From the NCBI GenBank assembly GCA_041666525.1, contig JBAYGT010000001.1:124001-188000 (forward strand): DNA of 64,000 bases, in the 5' to 3' direction. The notes beneath the pieces are model-generated. The model searched no databases. It was given only the letters and a program-made list of their open reading frames with translations, and was not told the DNA's origin. Both the position numbers and the translations under genes were made by a program. The DNA comes from JBAXTZ01 sp041666525. GTDB lineage: Bacteria; Bacillota; Negativicutes; JBAXTZ01. Below are positions 16,278-26,300 of this stretch, in pieces. The first letter of the stretch is position 1. Every line of letters begins with the position of its first letter.

Positions 16278-17627
16278 TTATATTAAATCCATTACGGCGT
16301 GGATGTCATCCACGCCGACAATCTTGATTTTCGAACTTTTTTTAACTACGCTCAAGCAGCTTTTAGGAAGGATAATTGTTTTAAAACCAAGCGCTTCGGC
16401 TTCTTTTACACGCTCTTCAACATTCATCACAGAACGAATTTCGCCAGTCAAACTAATCTCACCAAACGCGCACACATCATTACCGACGGCAGTATTGCGC
16501 AAGCTCGAAACTATCGCTATTGCTGCCGCCAAATCTGCAGCCGTCTCATCAATTTTTATGCCACCGATAACATTTAAAAACACATCCTGCTGGCCAAATA
16601 ATAATCCGGCGCGTCGTTCCAGCACCGCAAGCAACATTATCAGCCGATTGTAATCATAACCTGACACCAACCGGCGCGGCATTCCATAATAACTTTGGCA
16701 AGCCAATGCTTGAACTTCTAAAAGCAAGGGACGATTGCCTTGCATGAACGGTGTAATCACAGCGCCAGGATGGGCGACTGATCTGTCGTTGAGCAATATC
16801 GCCGATGGATTAAGAACTTCCACCAAACCCTCGGTGCGCATTGAAAAAATTCCGCATTCATTAATACCGCCGAAGCGGTTTTTTTTGGCGCGGAGAATTC
16901 GAAAATTATTGTTCTGCTCTCCCTCAAAATATAATACTACATCAACCATATGTTCTAAAATTTTCGGACCAGCAATTTGCCCGTCTTTGGTAATATGACC
17001 AATGATAACTACCGCGATATTGCGTTCTTTGGCAAACCGTAGCATTCGCCCGGCACACTCTCTAACTTGTGACACACTTCCGGGCGCAGATGAAATATTT
17101 TGATCAAACATCGTCTGTATTGAATCAATTATTAGCAACTGCGGCTGGTGTTGTTCAGCAACTAGCAGTATCTCATCAATATCTGTCGCAGTGAACAATA
17201 ACAGCTTTTTTCCGCAATCGCCCAACCGTTTTGCGCGTAATTTTATCTGTTGCGCTGATTCTTCACCTGAAACGTATAACACCGTTACATCGCGCAAGGA
17301 CAACCGCATGGCAATCTGCATTGCAAGCGTTGATTTTCCGATCCCCGGATCACCGCCTAACAGCGATAACGACCCACCGACTATTCCGCCTCCCAAAACT
17401 TTATCAAATTCAGCCAAGCCGCACATAATTCGTGCATCTTCATGTGCTGAGACATCAATAATATTAACTACTTTAGCAGAATTGGCATTTCGTTCGCGTT
17501 TGGAGTTTTTGGCAATAACTTCTTCAGATAAACTGTTCCATGCTGAACAACCAGGGCAACGTCCTAGCCACTTGCCGCTTTCATACCCACATTCATTACA
17601 AAAAAACTGTGTCTTAATCTTACTCAT
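16278..17627 (-). CDS. radA: DNA repair protein RadA
   Basis: A RecA-like branch-migration helicase that helps process recombination intermediates. Visible are the N-terminal zinc finger (CNECGYESGKWLGRCPGC), Walker A GGDPGIGKST, the RadA-specific KNRFG motif, and a C-terminal Lon-protease-like domain. The ATG at 17627 is preferred; the in-frame GTG at 17639 lies on the GGGG of the ribosome site. At 449 residues it is normal in length. It is separated from the upstream flavodiiron gene by a strong terminator. Confidence 0.96.
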   Translation of the reverse strand: MSKIKTQFFCNECGYESGKWLGRCPGCSAWNSLSEEVIAKNSKRERNANSAKVVNIIDVSAHEDARIMCGLAEFDKVLGGGIVGGSLSLLGGDPGIGKSTLAMQIAMRLSLRDVTVLYVSGEESAQQIKLRAKRLGDCGKKLLLFTATDIDEILLVAEQHQPQLLIIDSIQTMFDQNISSAPGSVSQVRECAGRMLRFAKERNIAVVIIGHITKDGQIAGPKILEHMVDVVLYFEGEQNNNFRILRAKKNRFGGINECGIFSMRTEGLVEVLNPSAILLNDRSVAHPGAVITPFMQGNRPLLLEVQALACQSYYGMPRRLVSGYDYNRLIMLLAVLERRAGLLFGQQDVFLNVIGGIKIDETAADLAAAIAIVSSLRNTAVGNDVCAFGEISLTGEIRSVMNVEERVKEAEALGFKTIILPKSCLSVVKKSSKIKIVGVDDIHAVMDLI

Positions 17628-17671
17628 CTTTCCCCGCACACTTCGTATGTTTTATATTTCGTCACAAGTAT

Positions 17672-17701
17672 AAAAAAATCCTGCATAAACAGCAGGATTT
17701 T
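17672..17701 (-). terminator. Intrinsic terminator after the flavodiiron gene
   Basis: A 10-bp stem AAAATCCTGC / GCAGGATTTT with a 7-base loop, followed on the minus strand by a run of seven T. It lies 22 bases after the flavodiiron stop codon. Confidence 0.9.
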
Positions 17702-17723
17702 CTTATATTTTGCAAATAATTAA

Positions 17724-18908
17724 TTACTGTAATTTTATCAAACGCGCAAACTCAGCGCCAATTTCAAAAGCCTGTTTTAATTCGTCATTGTTTGGTGCCC
17801 ATTTGGCGCCAATGGAATGCTTTACTTCTATTCCGGTTTCGGCTAGCATCTTATCTATTTCCTTCACTGCACCACCAGCCCAGCCATACGTCCCAAAAAC
17901 GGCAGCTATTTTCCCAACCGGGCGCAATCCCTTTAGCTGATATAAAAGCGCGCCGACATTAGGCAACACACCGTTATGTATTGTTGATGAACCAATCATA
18001 ATTCCCTTAGCCGTCAGAATATCGCGTACAATTTCCGTGCGGTCGGATGCGTTTAGCCGGTAAAAATTAACTTTAATGCCTTCAGAGACAACGCCGTCCA
18101 TCAATGCCCGCGCAAGTATTTCCGTGCTTCCCCACATCGTTTCATAAACAATAACGACTCGTTCGCTGGTCATACCAGCCGACCATTCGGCATATTTTTT
18201 CAGTATCGCACCAATATGTGAACGCCAGATCACTCCGTGGCTAGGCGCGACAATTTTGATTGTAAACTGTAACTGAGAAACTTTATCAAGCGCCCCGGCC
18301 ACTTGTTTGCCAAGTGGCATCAAAATGTTTGCATAATATTTTTCAGCCTCAAACAGTACTTCAGCTAAATCATTTTCATCATCAAACAATTTCGACGAAC
18401 ATAAATGCTGCCCAAAAGCATCATTCGAAAACAGAATATCTTCGCCTTCAAGAAACGACGCCATGCTGTCCGGCCAATGCACCATTGGCAACGGCAAAAA
18501 ATGTAATTTGTTTTTACCGAGCTCAATACTGTCACCGGCTTTAACAATTTTAAAATTAAATTCGCTTCCATAATATTTGGTAATCTCATCTTTGCCCTGC
18601 GCGGTACACACAACAACAGCATTTTTTGCGGCTCGCGCCAAAACCGGCAATCCGCCGGAATGATCCGGCTCAACATGATTGACAATAATATAATCGATTT
18701 TCTCAGGATCAACAATATTGGCAATTTTTGACAGTTGCTCGTCTGCAAACGTATGTTTAACTCCGTCAATTACGGCAATTTTTTCGTCCATAACTACATA
18801 TGAATTATAGGTTACGCCCTTTGGTGTACAAAAACCATGAAAATCACGCATGTTCCAGTCTATGCCGCCGACAAAATAAACCGCTTGTGTAACTTGTTTA
18901 TTAATCAC
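17724..18908 (-). CDS. Flavodiiron protein (FprA family, O2/NO reductase)
   Basis: A two-domain oxygen- or NO-scavenging enzyme of anaerobes, 394 residues. The N-terminal metallo-beta-lactamase-like domain carries the diiron ligand motif NHVEPDHSG (H78, E80, D82, H83). The C-terminal flavodoxin domain binds FMN, with VVIVYETMWGSTE as its phosphate loop. No rubredoxin domain is fused, so a separate rubredoxin or similar donor is needed. Start GTG at 18908 with GGAGG upstream. Together with the superoxide reductase at 32.7 kb it indicates an anaerobe that meets oxygen. Confidence 0.95.
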   Translation of the reverse strand: MINKQVTQAVYFVGGIDWNMRDFHGFCTPKGVTYNSYVVMDEKIAVIDGVKHTFADEQLSKIANIVDPEKIDYIIVNHVEPDHSGGLPVLARAAKNAVVVCTAQGKDEITKYYGSEFNFKIVKAGDSIELGKNKLHFLPLPMVHWPDSMASFLEGEDILFSNDAFGQHLCSSKLFDDENDLAEVLFEAEKYYANILMPLGKQVAGALDKVSQLQFTIKIVAPSHGVIWRSHIGAILKKYAEWSAGMTSERVVIVYETMWGSTEILARALMDGVVSEGIKVNFYRLNASDRTEIVRDILTAKGIMIGSSTIHNGVLPNVGALLYQLKGLRPVGKIAAVFGTYGWAGGAVKEIDKMLAETGIEVKHSIGAKWAPNNDELKQAFEIGAEFARLIKLQ

Positions 18909-18998
18909 TTTTCCTCCACAAATACAACCTAACTATTTGTTTATTAGCAAACCAGGGTGAATATCATTTTATCACAAAGCAAGGAAAAATACAGCTCG

Positions 18999-21251
18999 TT
19001 AGTCATATATCTCCTTCGGTAAAACAAACCTTGCCGCCTCACTGGTTTTTGAACCGGCAACGACCAAACCGCCTAGTATTATCGTCTTTATCAATCGTCC
19101 ATCGGCAGCAACTTCTTGCACGAAAGAAAACTGCACTCGCCCAATGGTAATGTTTTCCAACTTAAACGCGCCTTGAAAAAACGGTTTAAACTCCAGCCGG
19201 TCAACCTCGATACGAACACCAAAATAGTAACTATATAATGAATCAAGCCAGGCGCTATGAAAGTAGTCCACTATACTTCGAAACCGGGCACCATCACTAG
19301 GACGATGGTGCTCGATGGCGCAGGGAGTAGAACGATCGCCATACAAAAAATGCAAGTCACTCCAACGTTCAAATAACAACAACCATTTTTCACGCAGTTT
19401 GTCATTATTGTTGTTTTCAACTACCGAACCAAGCGCTGCGACCAAAAGTCCGTTAGCGTAGTGCCAACTGGGTCCGTTCCAGCTGCAAGGATAAATATGC
19501 GGGTTATTGACACTAGCCTGTGTTGGCCCGATTAAGCAATTTCCGCTCCAATACATCAAATTGTTTTTTGCCGCGGTCGCAACCGGAAATTCGTCCCAAA
19601 ACAATCGTTCGTCAAAAATTTTCGCAAACGCGTCAACACAACGATTGTTGTTCATCATTCCCCAGAGATATGGCATAAATGAATCATAGCACAGCGCTTC
19701 GTCGGCTTGCGCTTCACTCAATGGATCTGCACCGACAAAACAACCGGTTTCTTCACACCATAGTTTTTTAACAACTGAATCGCTCTGTCGCAAAGCAATT
19801 TCTGCAAATAACTTGGCATCTTCAGACAATCCTAATACTCTTGCAATATCGGCTGTTGCTAATAAGTTAGCGATAGTATGCGCACACAGGTCTGGGCGTA
19901 TTAAAGAGGCTTTTGGCATATTCAATTTTGCAGATCCTTCTTCATCACAACGCCAATCCCATTGATCCGGTTGCGTAAATTGATAAAAATTTGGTTGATA
20001 CTCAGCCCCGGTCGTCCAGCTGCCGTGTTGCACCGGCAATTTTTCCAGATTATTCATATCAATGTCTTTTAGCGCATATTCTTTTGCTGTCTGATATATA
20101 CTCAACAAAACTTTTTTATCACGATGGGACAAATACCATTTCCAAATCGCCATTGGCGTAAATTGAAGATAATTCATGTAGCCGCGAGTTCTGGCCCCCC
20201 AGTTCAACACATGACCACAAGATAATTTTTTGTTTGTCAGCCAACGACTTTCCAAAATTTGACAAGGGACTGGCAACCCTACCGCGCAACCGAACCATAG
20301 CCCAAATGGCGATTCATAAAACGCCGGATGTTTATAGGGATGCTGTTTTAAAATCGAACGCGGATTGTGCTGTGAACGATAGACAAGAAACCAGCGATAA
20401 AAATAGATTTTCAATAAATCAAAATCATCGATTTCCAAACTCGGCACATTAGTATGCATCCAATCATTAAATAATTGTTCGTTTTTTTGAAAAATATCTA
20501 TATCTTTCAAAGCCGCATTTACATATTCATCAGCGCAAACAGCCGACTGTTCTGATACGGCAAATGAAAATCGAACCGCTTTGGTTTCATGCGGCGCCAG
20601 TTCAAGCTCAAATATTGTTTTACCAAAATTTGTAGTCGCAACAGCATAGCCGTCGATCAGAAATTTATCGTTCCCATAGAGCATTCCGCCCGGTAGCGCT
20701 TTAGCATGAACTAAATAAACATTTTCCTCCGATTGCCTGGCAAAATGCGGCAGCTGCATTTCAACGCGATAGCGGCGGACAGCATTACAATCATTTATAA
20801 ATTTACATTCCGAAACAAAGGTGTTGTTTGCATTAATACATTTTTTCTCTTTTATCGTTAGAACACCGCCAAATGGATAGCTCTCATCAACGGTTGAGCG
20901 GTAATATGTAGTCAAAAATGCCGGAGTCCAATTATTTCGCGTCGCAATGAACTCAAGCTCAATTTCATCGCTAGAAGTCACATCACTTACAAGTATTTTT
21001 AATACATCTTCCAAATCAGTATGATGACCGTATGCCCAGGTTCCAGGCAAACCGAGGCACGGCGGATCCCAGGCAAATTGCGGCATTTGCACAGAACAGC
21101 CACCAATTACTTTGTCCGGACGAACATAGTAGTCATGTTCTTCAATAAGTTTGGATTTACCCTCGTTGTTTTTTCCATTCCACATTTCCCGGCCAATAAC
21201 ATCAGTGCGAAAAGCGCTGGCTAAAAACTGATTTGTGTTAGTGATCTTCAT
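18999..21251 (-). CDS. MGH1-like/GH63-type glycoside hydrolase, cytoplasmic
   Basis: A 750-residue protein without signal peptide. An N-terminal beta-sandwich-like part (about residues 1-250) precedes an (alpha/alpha)6-barrel-like part with aromatic, glycosidase-type segments (HGSWTTGAEYQPN, WDWRCDEEG, YPCSWNGPSWHYANG, STPCAIEHHRPSDG), as in the trehalase, GH63 and mannosylglycerate-hydrolase group. A short beta domain ends it. The substrate cannot be read; an intracellular alpha-glucoside or compatible solute is possible. It stands alone between the flavodiiron gene and the PdxA-family gene, with no sugar transporter nearby. The start has an AAGGAG site. Confidence 0.7.
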   Translation of the reverse strand: MKITNTNQFLASAFRTDVIGREMWNGKNNEGKSKLIEEHDYYVRPDKVIGGCSVQMPQFAWDPPCLGLPGTWAYGHHTDLEDVLKILVSDVTSSDEIELEFIATRNNWTPAFLTTYYRSTVDESYPFGGVLTIKEKKCINANNTFVSECKFINDCNAVRRYRVEMQLPHFARQSEENVYLVHAKALPGGMLYGNDKFLIDGYAVATTNFGKTIFELELAPHETKAVRFSFAVSEQSAVCADEYVNAALKDIDIFQKNEQLFNDWMHTNVPSLEIDDFDLLKIYFYRWFLVYRSQHNPRSILKQHPYKHPAFYESPFGLWFGCAVGLPVPCQILESRWLTNKKLSCGHVLNWGARTRGYMNYLQFTPMAIWKWYLSHRDKKVLLSIYQTAKEYALKDIDMNNLEKLPVQHGSWTTGAEYQPNFYQFTQPDQWDWRCDEEGSAKLNMPKASLIRPDLCAHTIANLLATADIARVLGLSEDAKLFAEIALRQSDSVVKKLWCEETGCFVGADPLSEAQADEALCYDSFMPYLWGMMNNNRCVDAFAKIFDERLFWDEFPVATAAKNNLMYWSGNCLIGPTQASVNNPHIYPCSWNGPSWHYANGLLVAALGSVVENNNNDKLREKWLLLFERWSDLHFLYGDRSTPCAIEHHRPSDGARFRSIVDYFHSAWLDSLYSYYFGVRIEVDRLEFKPFFQGAFKLENITIGRVQFSFVQEVAADGRLIKTIILGGLVVAGSKTSEAARFVLPKEIYD

Positions 21252-21302
21252 TGTGGTTGCGCTCCTTCAAAAACAAATAAGTCGAAAAAAAACCGTAAGC
21301 TT

Positions 21303-22304
21303 TCAACGGACGTCAACGTAATCATATTTTGCTGCAGCAAGTATCGCTTCAATCATGCTTGCAGAATTCGCAACCCCCTGTCCAGCAATATCAAATCCGG
21401 TTCCATGATCGACTGAGGTACGCAAGAACGGCAAACCAATTGTCAACGAAATCGTCTTGTGAAAATCCAGTGTTTTGGCGGCAATATGGCCTTGATCATG
21501 ATATAACGACAAAACGGCCGGATATTTGCCGAGTTTTGCTGCGGCAAATACCGAATCTGCAGGAATCGGTCCTACACAATTGCATCCCTGACTTTGCGCA
21601 GCTTGTATTGCCGGAATTATAATATTTTGTTCTTCATCGCCAAACATCCCGCCATCACTATTGTGCGGATTAAGACCGGAAACTGCAAGCGATCCATCAT
21701 TAAGTCCAAGGCTAGTGAGCGCCGCTAAACTGCGTATAATATATTCCAACACCCTGTCGTACGTCACCATTGCACAGGCCTGGCGTAACGAAACATGGCG
21801 GCTAAGAAAAAATATCCGCAACAAATTTGTTTGAAACATCGTCAATGGATCAACCACTCCGGTTAAATTAGCAATAATTTCGGTATGTCCTGGCTGACAT
21901 ATACCTGCCAGTTTGATGGCTTGTTTATTTATCGGCGTAGTCGCCATACAGCTCTTTGAATTGCTCAAACAGACATCGGTGGCAATTTTAATATAGCTGT
22001 ACGCGGCACGTCCGGCAAGTTCAGAAATTTCTCCGAACTTTAATGAATAACTCTCGTTACGACTCAAACAGCCAACGTCCAGCAAATTAATTGTTGCATA
22101 TTCACAGGGAGCGTTTACATCATTAACAGGCCGGATGCGCACAAACGAATCTAAAATACCCGAAATCCGTTCTAAAACCGCACGGTCACCTACGACTACA
22201 GGATTACACATTTCATAGATTGTACGATTTTGCAGGGCACGTACAACAATTTCCGGACCGATACCTGCCGGATCACCAATCGGTATTAAAACAGTTTTTT
22301 TCAT
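21303..22304 (-). CDS. PdxA-family 4-phospho-sugar-acid/4-hydroxythreonine-4-phosphate dehydrogenase
   Basis: A 333-residue NAD-dependent, metal-binding dehydrogenase of the PdxA family; the N-terminus IPIGDPAGIGPEIVVRAL and the motifs GHTEIIANLTG, NPHNSDGGMFG and LYHDQGHIAAK are clear. True PdxA makes the pyridoxal precursor; close relatives (PdxA2/DTnK-linked) act on D-threonate or erythronate phosphate. No pdxJ or sugar-acid kinase is adjacent, so the two cannot be told apart here. The ATG overlaps the stop of the lipid-kinase gene by four bases. Confidence 0.85.
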   Translation of the reverse strand: MKKTVLIPIGDPAGIGPEIVVRALQNRTIYEMCNPVVVGDRAVLERISGILDSFVRIRPVNDVNAPCEYATINLLDVGCLSRNESYSLKFGEISELAGRAAYSYIKIATDVCLSNSKSCMATTPINKQAIKLAGICQPGHTEIIANLTGVVDPLTMFQTNLLRIFFLSRHVSLRQACAMVTYDRVLEYIIRSLAALTSLGLNDGSLAVSGLNPHNSDGGMFGDEEQNIIIPAIQAAQSQGCNCVGPIPADSVFAAAKLGKYPAVLSLYHDQGHIAAKTLDFHKTISLTIGLPFLRTSVDHGTGFDIAGQGVANSASMIEAILAAAKYDYVDVR

Positions 22305-23248
22305 AAATCGGTATTACCTTCCACATCTTGAGCCATGAGAATCGGTTGTTGGTGGTGCTGCGAACGCGGAAATACTAAATTTATTGCATTGGACGCAATT
22401 TCGAAAGTAAACTTCCGGTCAACACAAACTTCACCGTCAAATTCAGCAGTCAAAAGGTTTTCGCTATTTACGATAACTTTCTTGGTTTGGCGTTGAATTA
22501 ATCTGTCGATCCGGTTTTGTTTGCCCATGTAGAAATACGGAGCAATTTTTGCTAATTCATAAAGTGTTCGTGCCGGCATTATAGCGACATCCAACAACCC
22601 ATCTGCCATATCGGCGTTTGGTGCCGCCGGAATACCACCACCATAATATTTGGCGTTGGCAATTATCATCAAAGTTATTTTTTCATTGATAGTTTCGCCA
22701 TCAATCGCAATTTCTATATCATTAGTCGCGTAATTTTTCAATGCAATCGCTGCACCAACCAAATACGCAGTTCTTCCGCCCAATATTGGATGCTTTTTGT
22801 ATTTTTGGGCACGACGGCAAGCTTCGGCGTCAATACCCAAAGACGCCACGTTAAGGAAATAGCGGCCATTAACTATTCCGGCATCAACAATTTGCGGCGA
22901 TCCCATAATTACATTCATAAAATATTTTTTGGCGCTTTCTTTTTCGCCGATACTACGCACAAAATCATTGCCGGATCCAGCCGGTATTACTGCCATTTGA
23001 TTGTTGCTGTTGATCATTCCGTTTAGCACTTCATTAACTGTTCCGTCACCACCGACTGCATACACCCGCCAACCAGGAATAGCTGCATATTTACGGGCAA
23101 TTTCAGTCGCATGACCCGGATATTGGGTTAACTCAATTTCACAATCTTTTTCCGCACGGTGCTCTTTGGCAAGTTCTTTGATCATTGGTACAAACTTATA
23201 GCCTTTACCATTACCGGCTGCCGGATTTATGATAAACAAATGTTTCAT
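22301..23248 (-). CDS. Diacylglycerol kinase-like lipid kinase (YegS/DagK family)
   Basis: A 315-residue lipid kinase. The nucleotide-binding motif AVGGDGTVNEVLNG and the preceding NPAAGNGKG are diagnostic, and PAGSGNDFVRSIG follows. Soluble members phosphorylate diacylglycerol so that it re-enters phospholipid synthesis; related YegS acts on phosphatidylglycerol. The ATG at 23248 sits six bases after AGAGG; the GTG at 23254 overlaps that site. It is coupled to the PdxA-family gene by a four-base overlap. Confidence 0.9.
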   Translation of the reverse strand: MKHLFIINPAAGNGKGYKFVPMIKELAKEHRAEKDCEIELTQYPGHATEIARKYAAIPGWRVYAVGGDGTVNEVLNGMINSNNQMAVIPAGSGNDFVRSIGEKESAKKYFMNVIMGSPQIVDAGIVNGRYFLNVASLGIDAEACRRAQKYKKHPILGGRTAYLVGAAIALKNYATNDIEIAIDGETINEKITLMIIANAKYYGGGIPAAPNADMADGLLDVAIMPARTLYELAKIAPYFYMGKQNRIDRLIQRQTKKVIVNSENLLTAEFDGEVCVDRKFTFEIASNAINLVFPRSQHHQQPILMAQDVEGNTDL

Positions 23249-23398
23249 ACACACCTCTCAATAATAAAATTGTATACCCAATCAAATAAGTTTAGCGCTC
23301 AATAATAAATATGCATCATGTTGTTTTCTTTATACTCTGCTATAAAACATCCATCCGGTAAGTATTATTCGCCATTTCGCCAACTTTTTTTGTTTCAT

Positions 23399-26300
23399 CT
23401 AATTAATCTTTGCGCGTAACGAACGCTTTAACCGCCATATCTTAATCACCCGGTCGTCACCACCGCTGGCGACCCGCTTATCATCAACGCTGAACGCCAC
23501 TGCGCACACCCTGTCTGTATGCCCTTTTAGCACTTCGATTTGATTACCTGAACGAACATCCCAAACAATTACTGTATTATCATCACCGCAACTGGCCAGC
23601 ATTTCACCTTTATGCGAAAAAACTAACGAACGAACTCGTTTGGTATGCCCGACTAAAGATTTCACACGTTCGCCGGTTTTTTGGTTCCATATAATAATAT
23701 CCCCCCCATCACTTCCGCTGGCGAGCAAGTAACCGTTGGGATGAAAATCTAAACACCGTACAGCCGCATCATGTCCCGCCAAAGAAATAGACAAACTGCC
23801 GTCAAAATTCCAGATTTTTACCGACCGGTCACTACTGCAACTGGCAATTTTGCTGCCATCTGGCGAAACGACAACTCCGAAAACTGAAGCAATGTGTCCA
23901 CGAATTGTTCTTATACAACTTTGACTGGCTACATCCCATATACGTATTGAATTGTCACCAGCCGCACTTACCAGTACATTGCCCTCACGAGAAGAGGATA
24001 CTGCGTAAATAATTTGATTATGCCCGACAAGTGTTCCGGTGTTACTGCTATCTTCCATGTTCCACAATCTCAAGACTTTTTCCCACCCGACAGTAACGAG
24101 CACTGAACTAACGCCAAGAAATGTAATTGCCTCAATCGGGTAATTACTTGCCTTAAGCGTTCGGATAAAGCTGCCACTCCGGGCAGACCAAATTTTTGCG
24201 GTGCCATCACCGCTACCAGATGCTAAATATTTTCCATTTTTTGAAAACTTCAGCGCTTCAATCCAATAGTTATGTGCAGCAATAGTGCGTACGCGCGGCT
24301 CTTTCACAAAATAATAAACAATTAACACAAGTAGCAGCAATAGAACTATTACACTAAATATCAAAACTTTCATATTGCTAAATATTGTTATATTTGATCC
24401 GGTATTAGTTTTAAATAATTTTTGCAGCCACTCGCTACGTCCGTTTTTTTGATTAGCGTACATCCTGTTGAAATCCACGCCAATCTCCTGTGGTTTGGAA
24501 ATGTTTTGCCCGCAAACAACACATTTTGAGCCGTTTTCACGCCAGCAAGTAACATGCTGTGGTGATTTGCAATTATCGCAAATTGCAATTACATCGCCTG
24601 GGCGGACTTCCTGGCTACAAAATGCACAAACAGTTTTTTCGGCAAACATTTTTCCATCAGCTGCATATATCATTGAATTTCGCAAATCATTTTGTTCCTG
24701 AATGGTGGACAGGCATTTTTCGGTGTCAATATCCCAAACTTTCTCCGTTCCGTCACCACCAGCACTGATCAACTGCTTACCGTCGTCAGAAAATTGCACA
24801 TCATTTACCCAGCGGTCATGTCCGGTCATGGTTTTTTCACATTCGCCGGTTGCGACATTCCAAATCTTTATTTGCTTATCATCACCGCAAGTGGCTAAAT
24901 GTTTTCCATCAGGCGAAAACTCTACATCGCGTACCCAAGCATCATGTCCCGTCAAATTATGTTCTTCCTCTCCGGTCTCGGCATCCCAGATTTTCACCGT
25001 TGAGTCAAAACTGCCACTGGCTACTACTTTTCCGTCCGGCGAAAACGCTACTGATTTCACCCAGCCCTTATGTCCTTTCAAATTTTTGGAACTACCGGTA
25101 GCTAAATTCCAAATTTTTACAGTTTTGTCATCACCACCGGATACCAAACGCTTGCCGTCTTCCGAAAAAGCGACCGAACGCACCAAGTCACTATGTCCAA
25201 TTAGTGTTTTTACCGTTTCTCCACTATCTGCATCGAAAATTTTAATTTCTCCGTTTGTCTGCCCTATGGCAATCAATGTTCCATCATTGGAAACAACCGC
25301 GTTCTCCAACCAAATATCCCGTCTTGCCATCGCTTTGTCGCATTTCAGTGACGACAGATTCCATTGCTTTATTGTCATACTTTTTCCGGCGGTATAGAGT
25401 TTGCTCTCGGATAAATCTAATGCCAGAACAGTACCTGAATCCTTTCGTCCAGCCAAAAACTGCTTTTTTATGTTGCCATTATTAGAAACGATACTAATTT
25501 GACCATCAGCTCCGGCTATCAAAACTGTCCCATCTTTTTTGACGGCAAGCGCTGATATTTCAATTTGTACCCGGTAACTGTTCACAATTTTACCGAATAG
25601 TACATTAATCAACACTATATTACCTGTATTATCCGCAACTGCTACAACGTTATTGTCACTAGACAACGTCAAGTGTTGTGGAGCAAACGGAAGCGCAATT
25701 TCTTTTAGCATTTTCCCAGTTGTAATATCTGTAACAAACACTTTTTTATCATCACTGACCGAAACAATTATATTCTTCTTGTCCATGCCAAGTGCCAATA
25801 TTTTGCCCTGATGAATTTTATTTGTCGAACGCACCGCTCCTTGCGATACCTCATATACTGCCAGCTCACCGCTATCATTTCCAACAGCCAATTTATTACC
25901 ACCGTCAAAACATACAGCCGCTTGTACTCTTTCTTTTCCGCTTTTAAGCGTGCGCAAAAAAGCGCTGTTACTAGTCGAAAACATTTTCGTCTCGCCGCCA
26001 TTGCCACCGGTAACAATGTTGTCAGCATACTTCGGTGTAAACATTACAAAATCAATCGTCTGATCAAAGGCGACGACCTTACTTAACGGCGTCTCACGCC
26101 TTATATCCCACAACTCAACACTGCCGTCATTCAAACCAGCTGCGAGTTTATTGCCAGTTTCAGTTAACGAAAGTGCTGTAACCTCCGGTTTATTGTTAAT
26201 AAATTTTTTTATAATCCGCAATGGATCTTTACAGATAAAATACCAACCTCCGGCTACCATGAACAACAGTAGGCAAATCGTTAATAAGCCAGCCAGGACC

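Noticed and set aside
23255..23310. Repeated CTCAATAATAAA in the gap before the lipid kinase
   Set aside because: Two short AT-rich copies only; likely chance in AT-rich intergenic DNA.
23363..23382. A GGCGAAT element on the minus strand, like the -10 of the sigma-H-type sites
   Set aside because: No AGGA-type -35 lies at the needed distance upstream (an A-rich stretch is there instead), and it lies just after the WD40 gene with no start close by.
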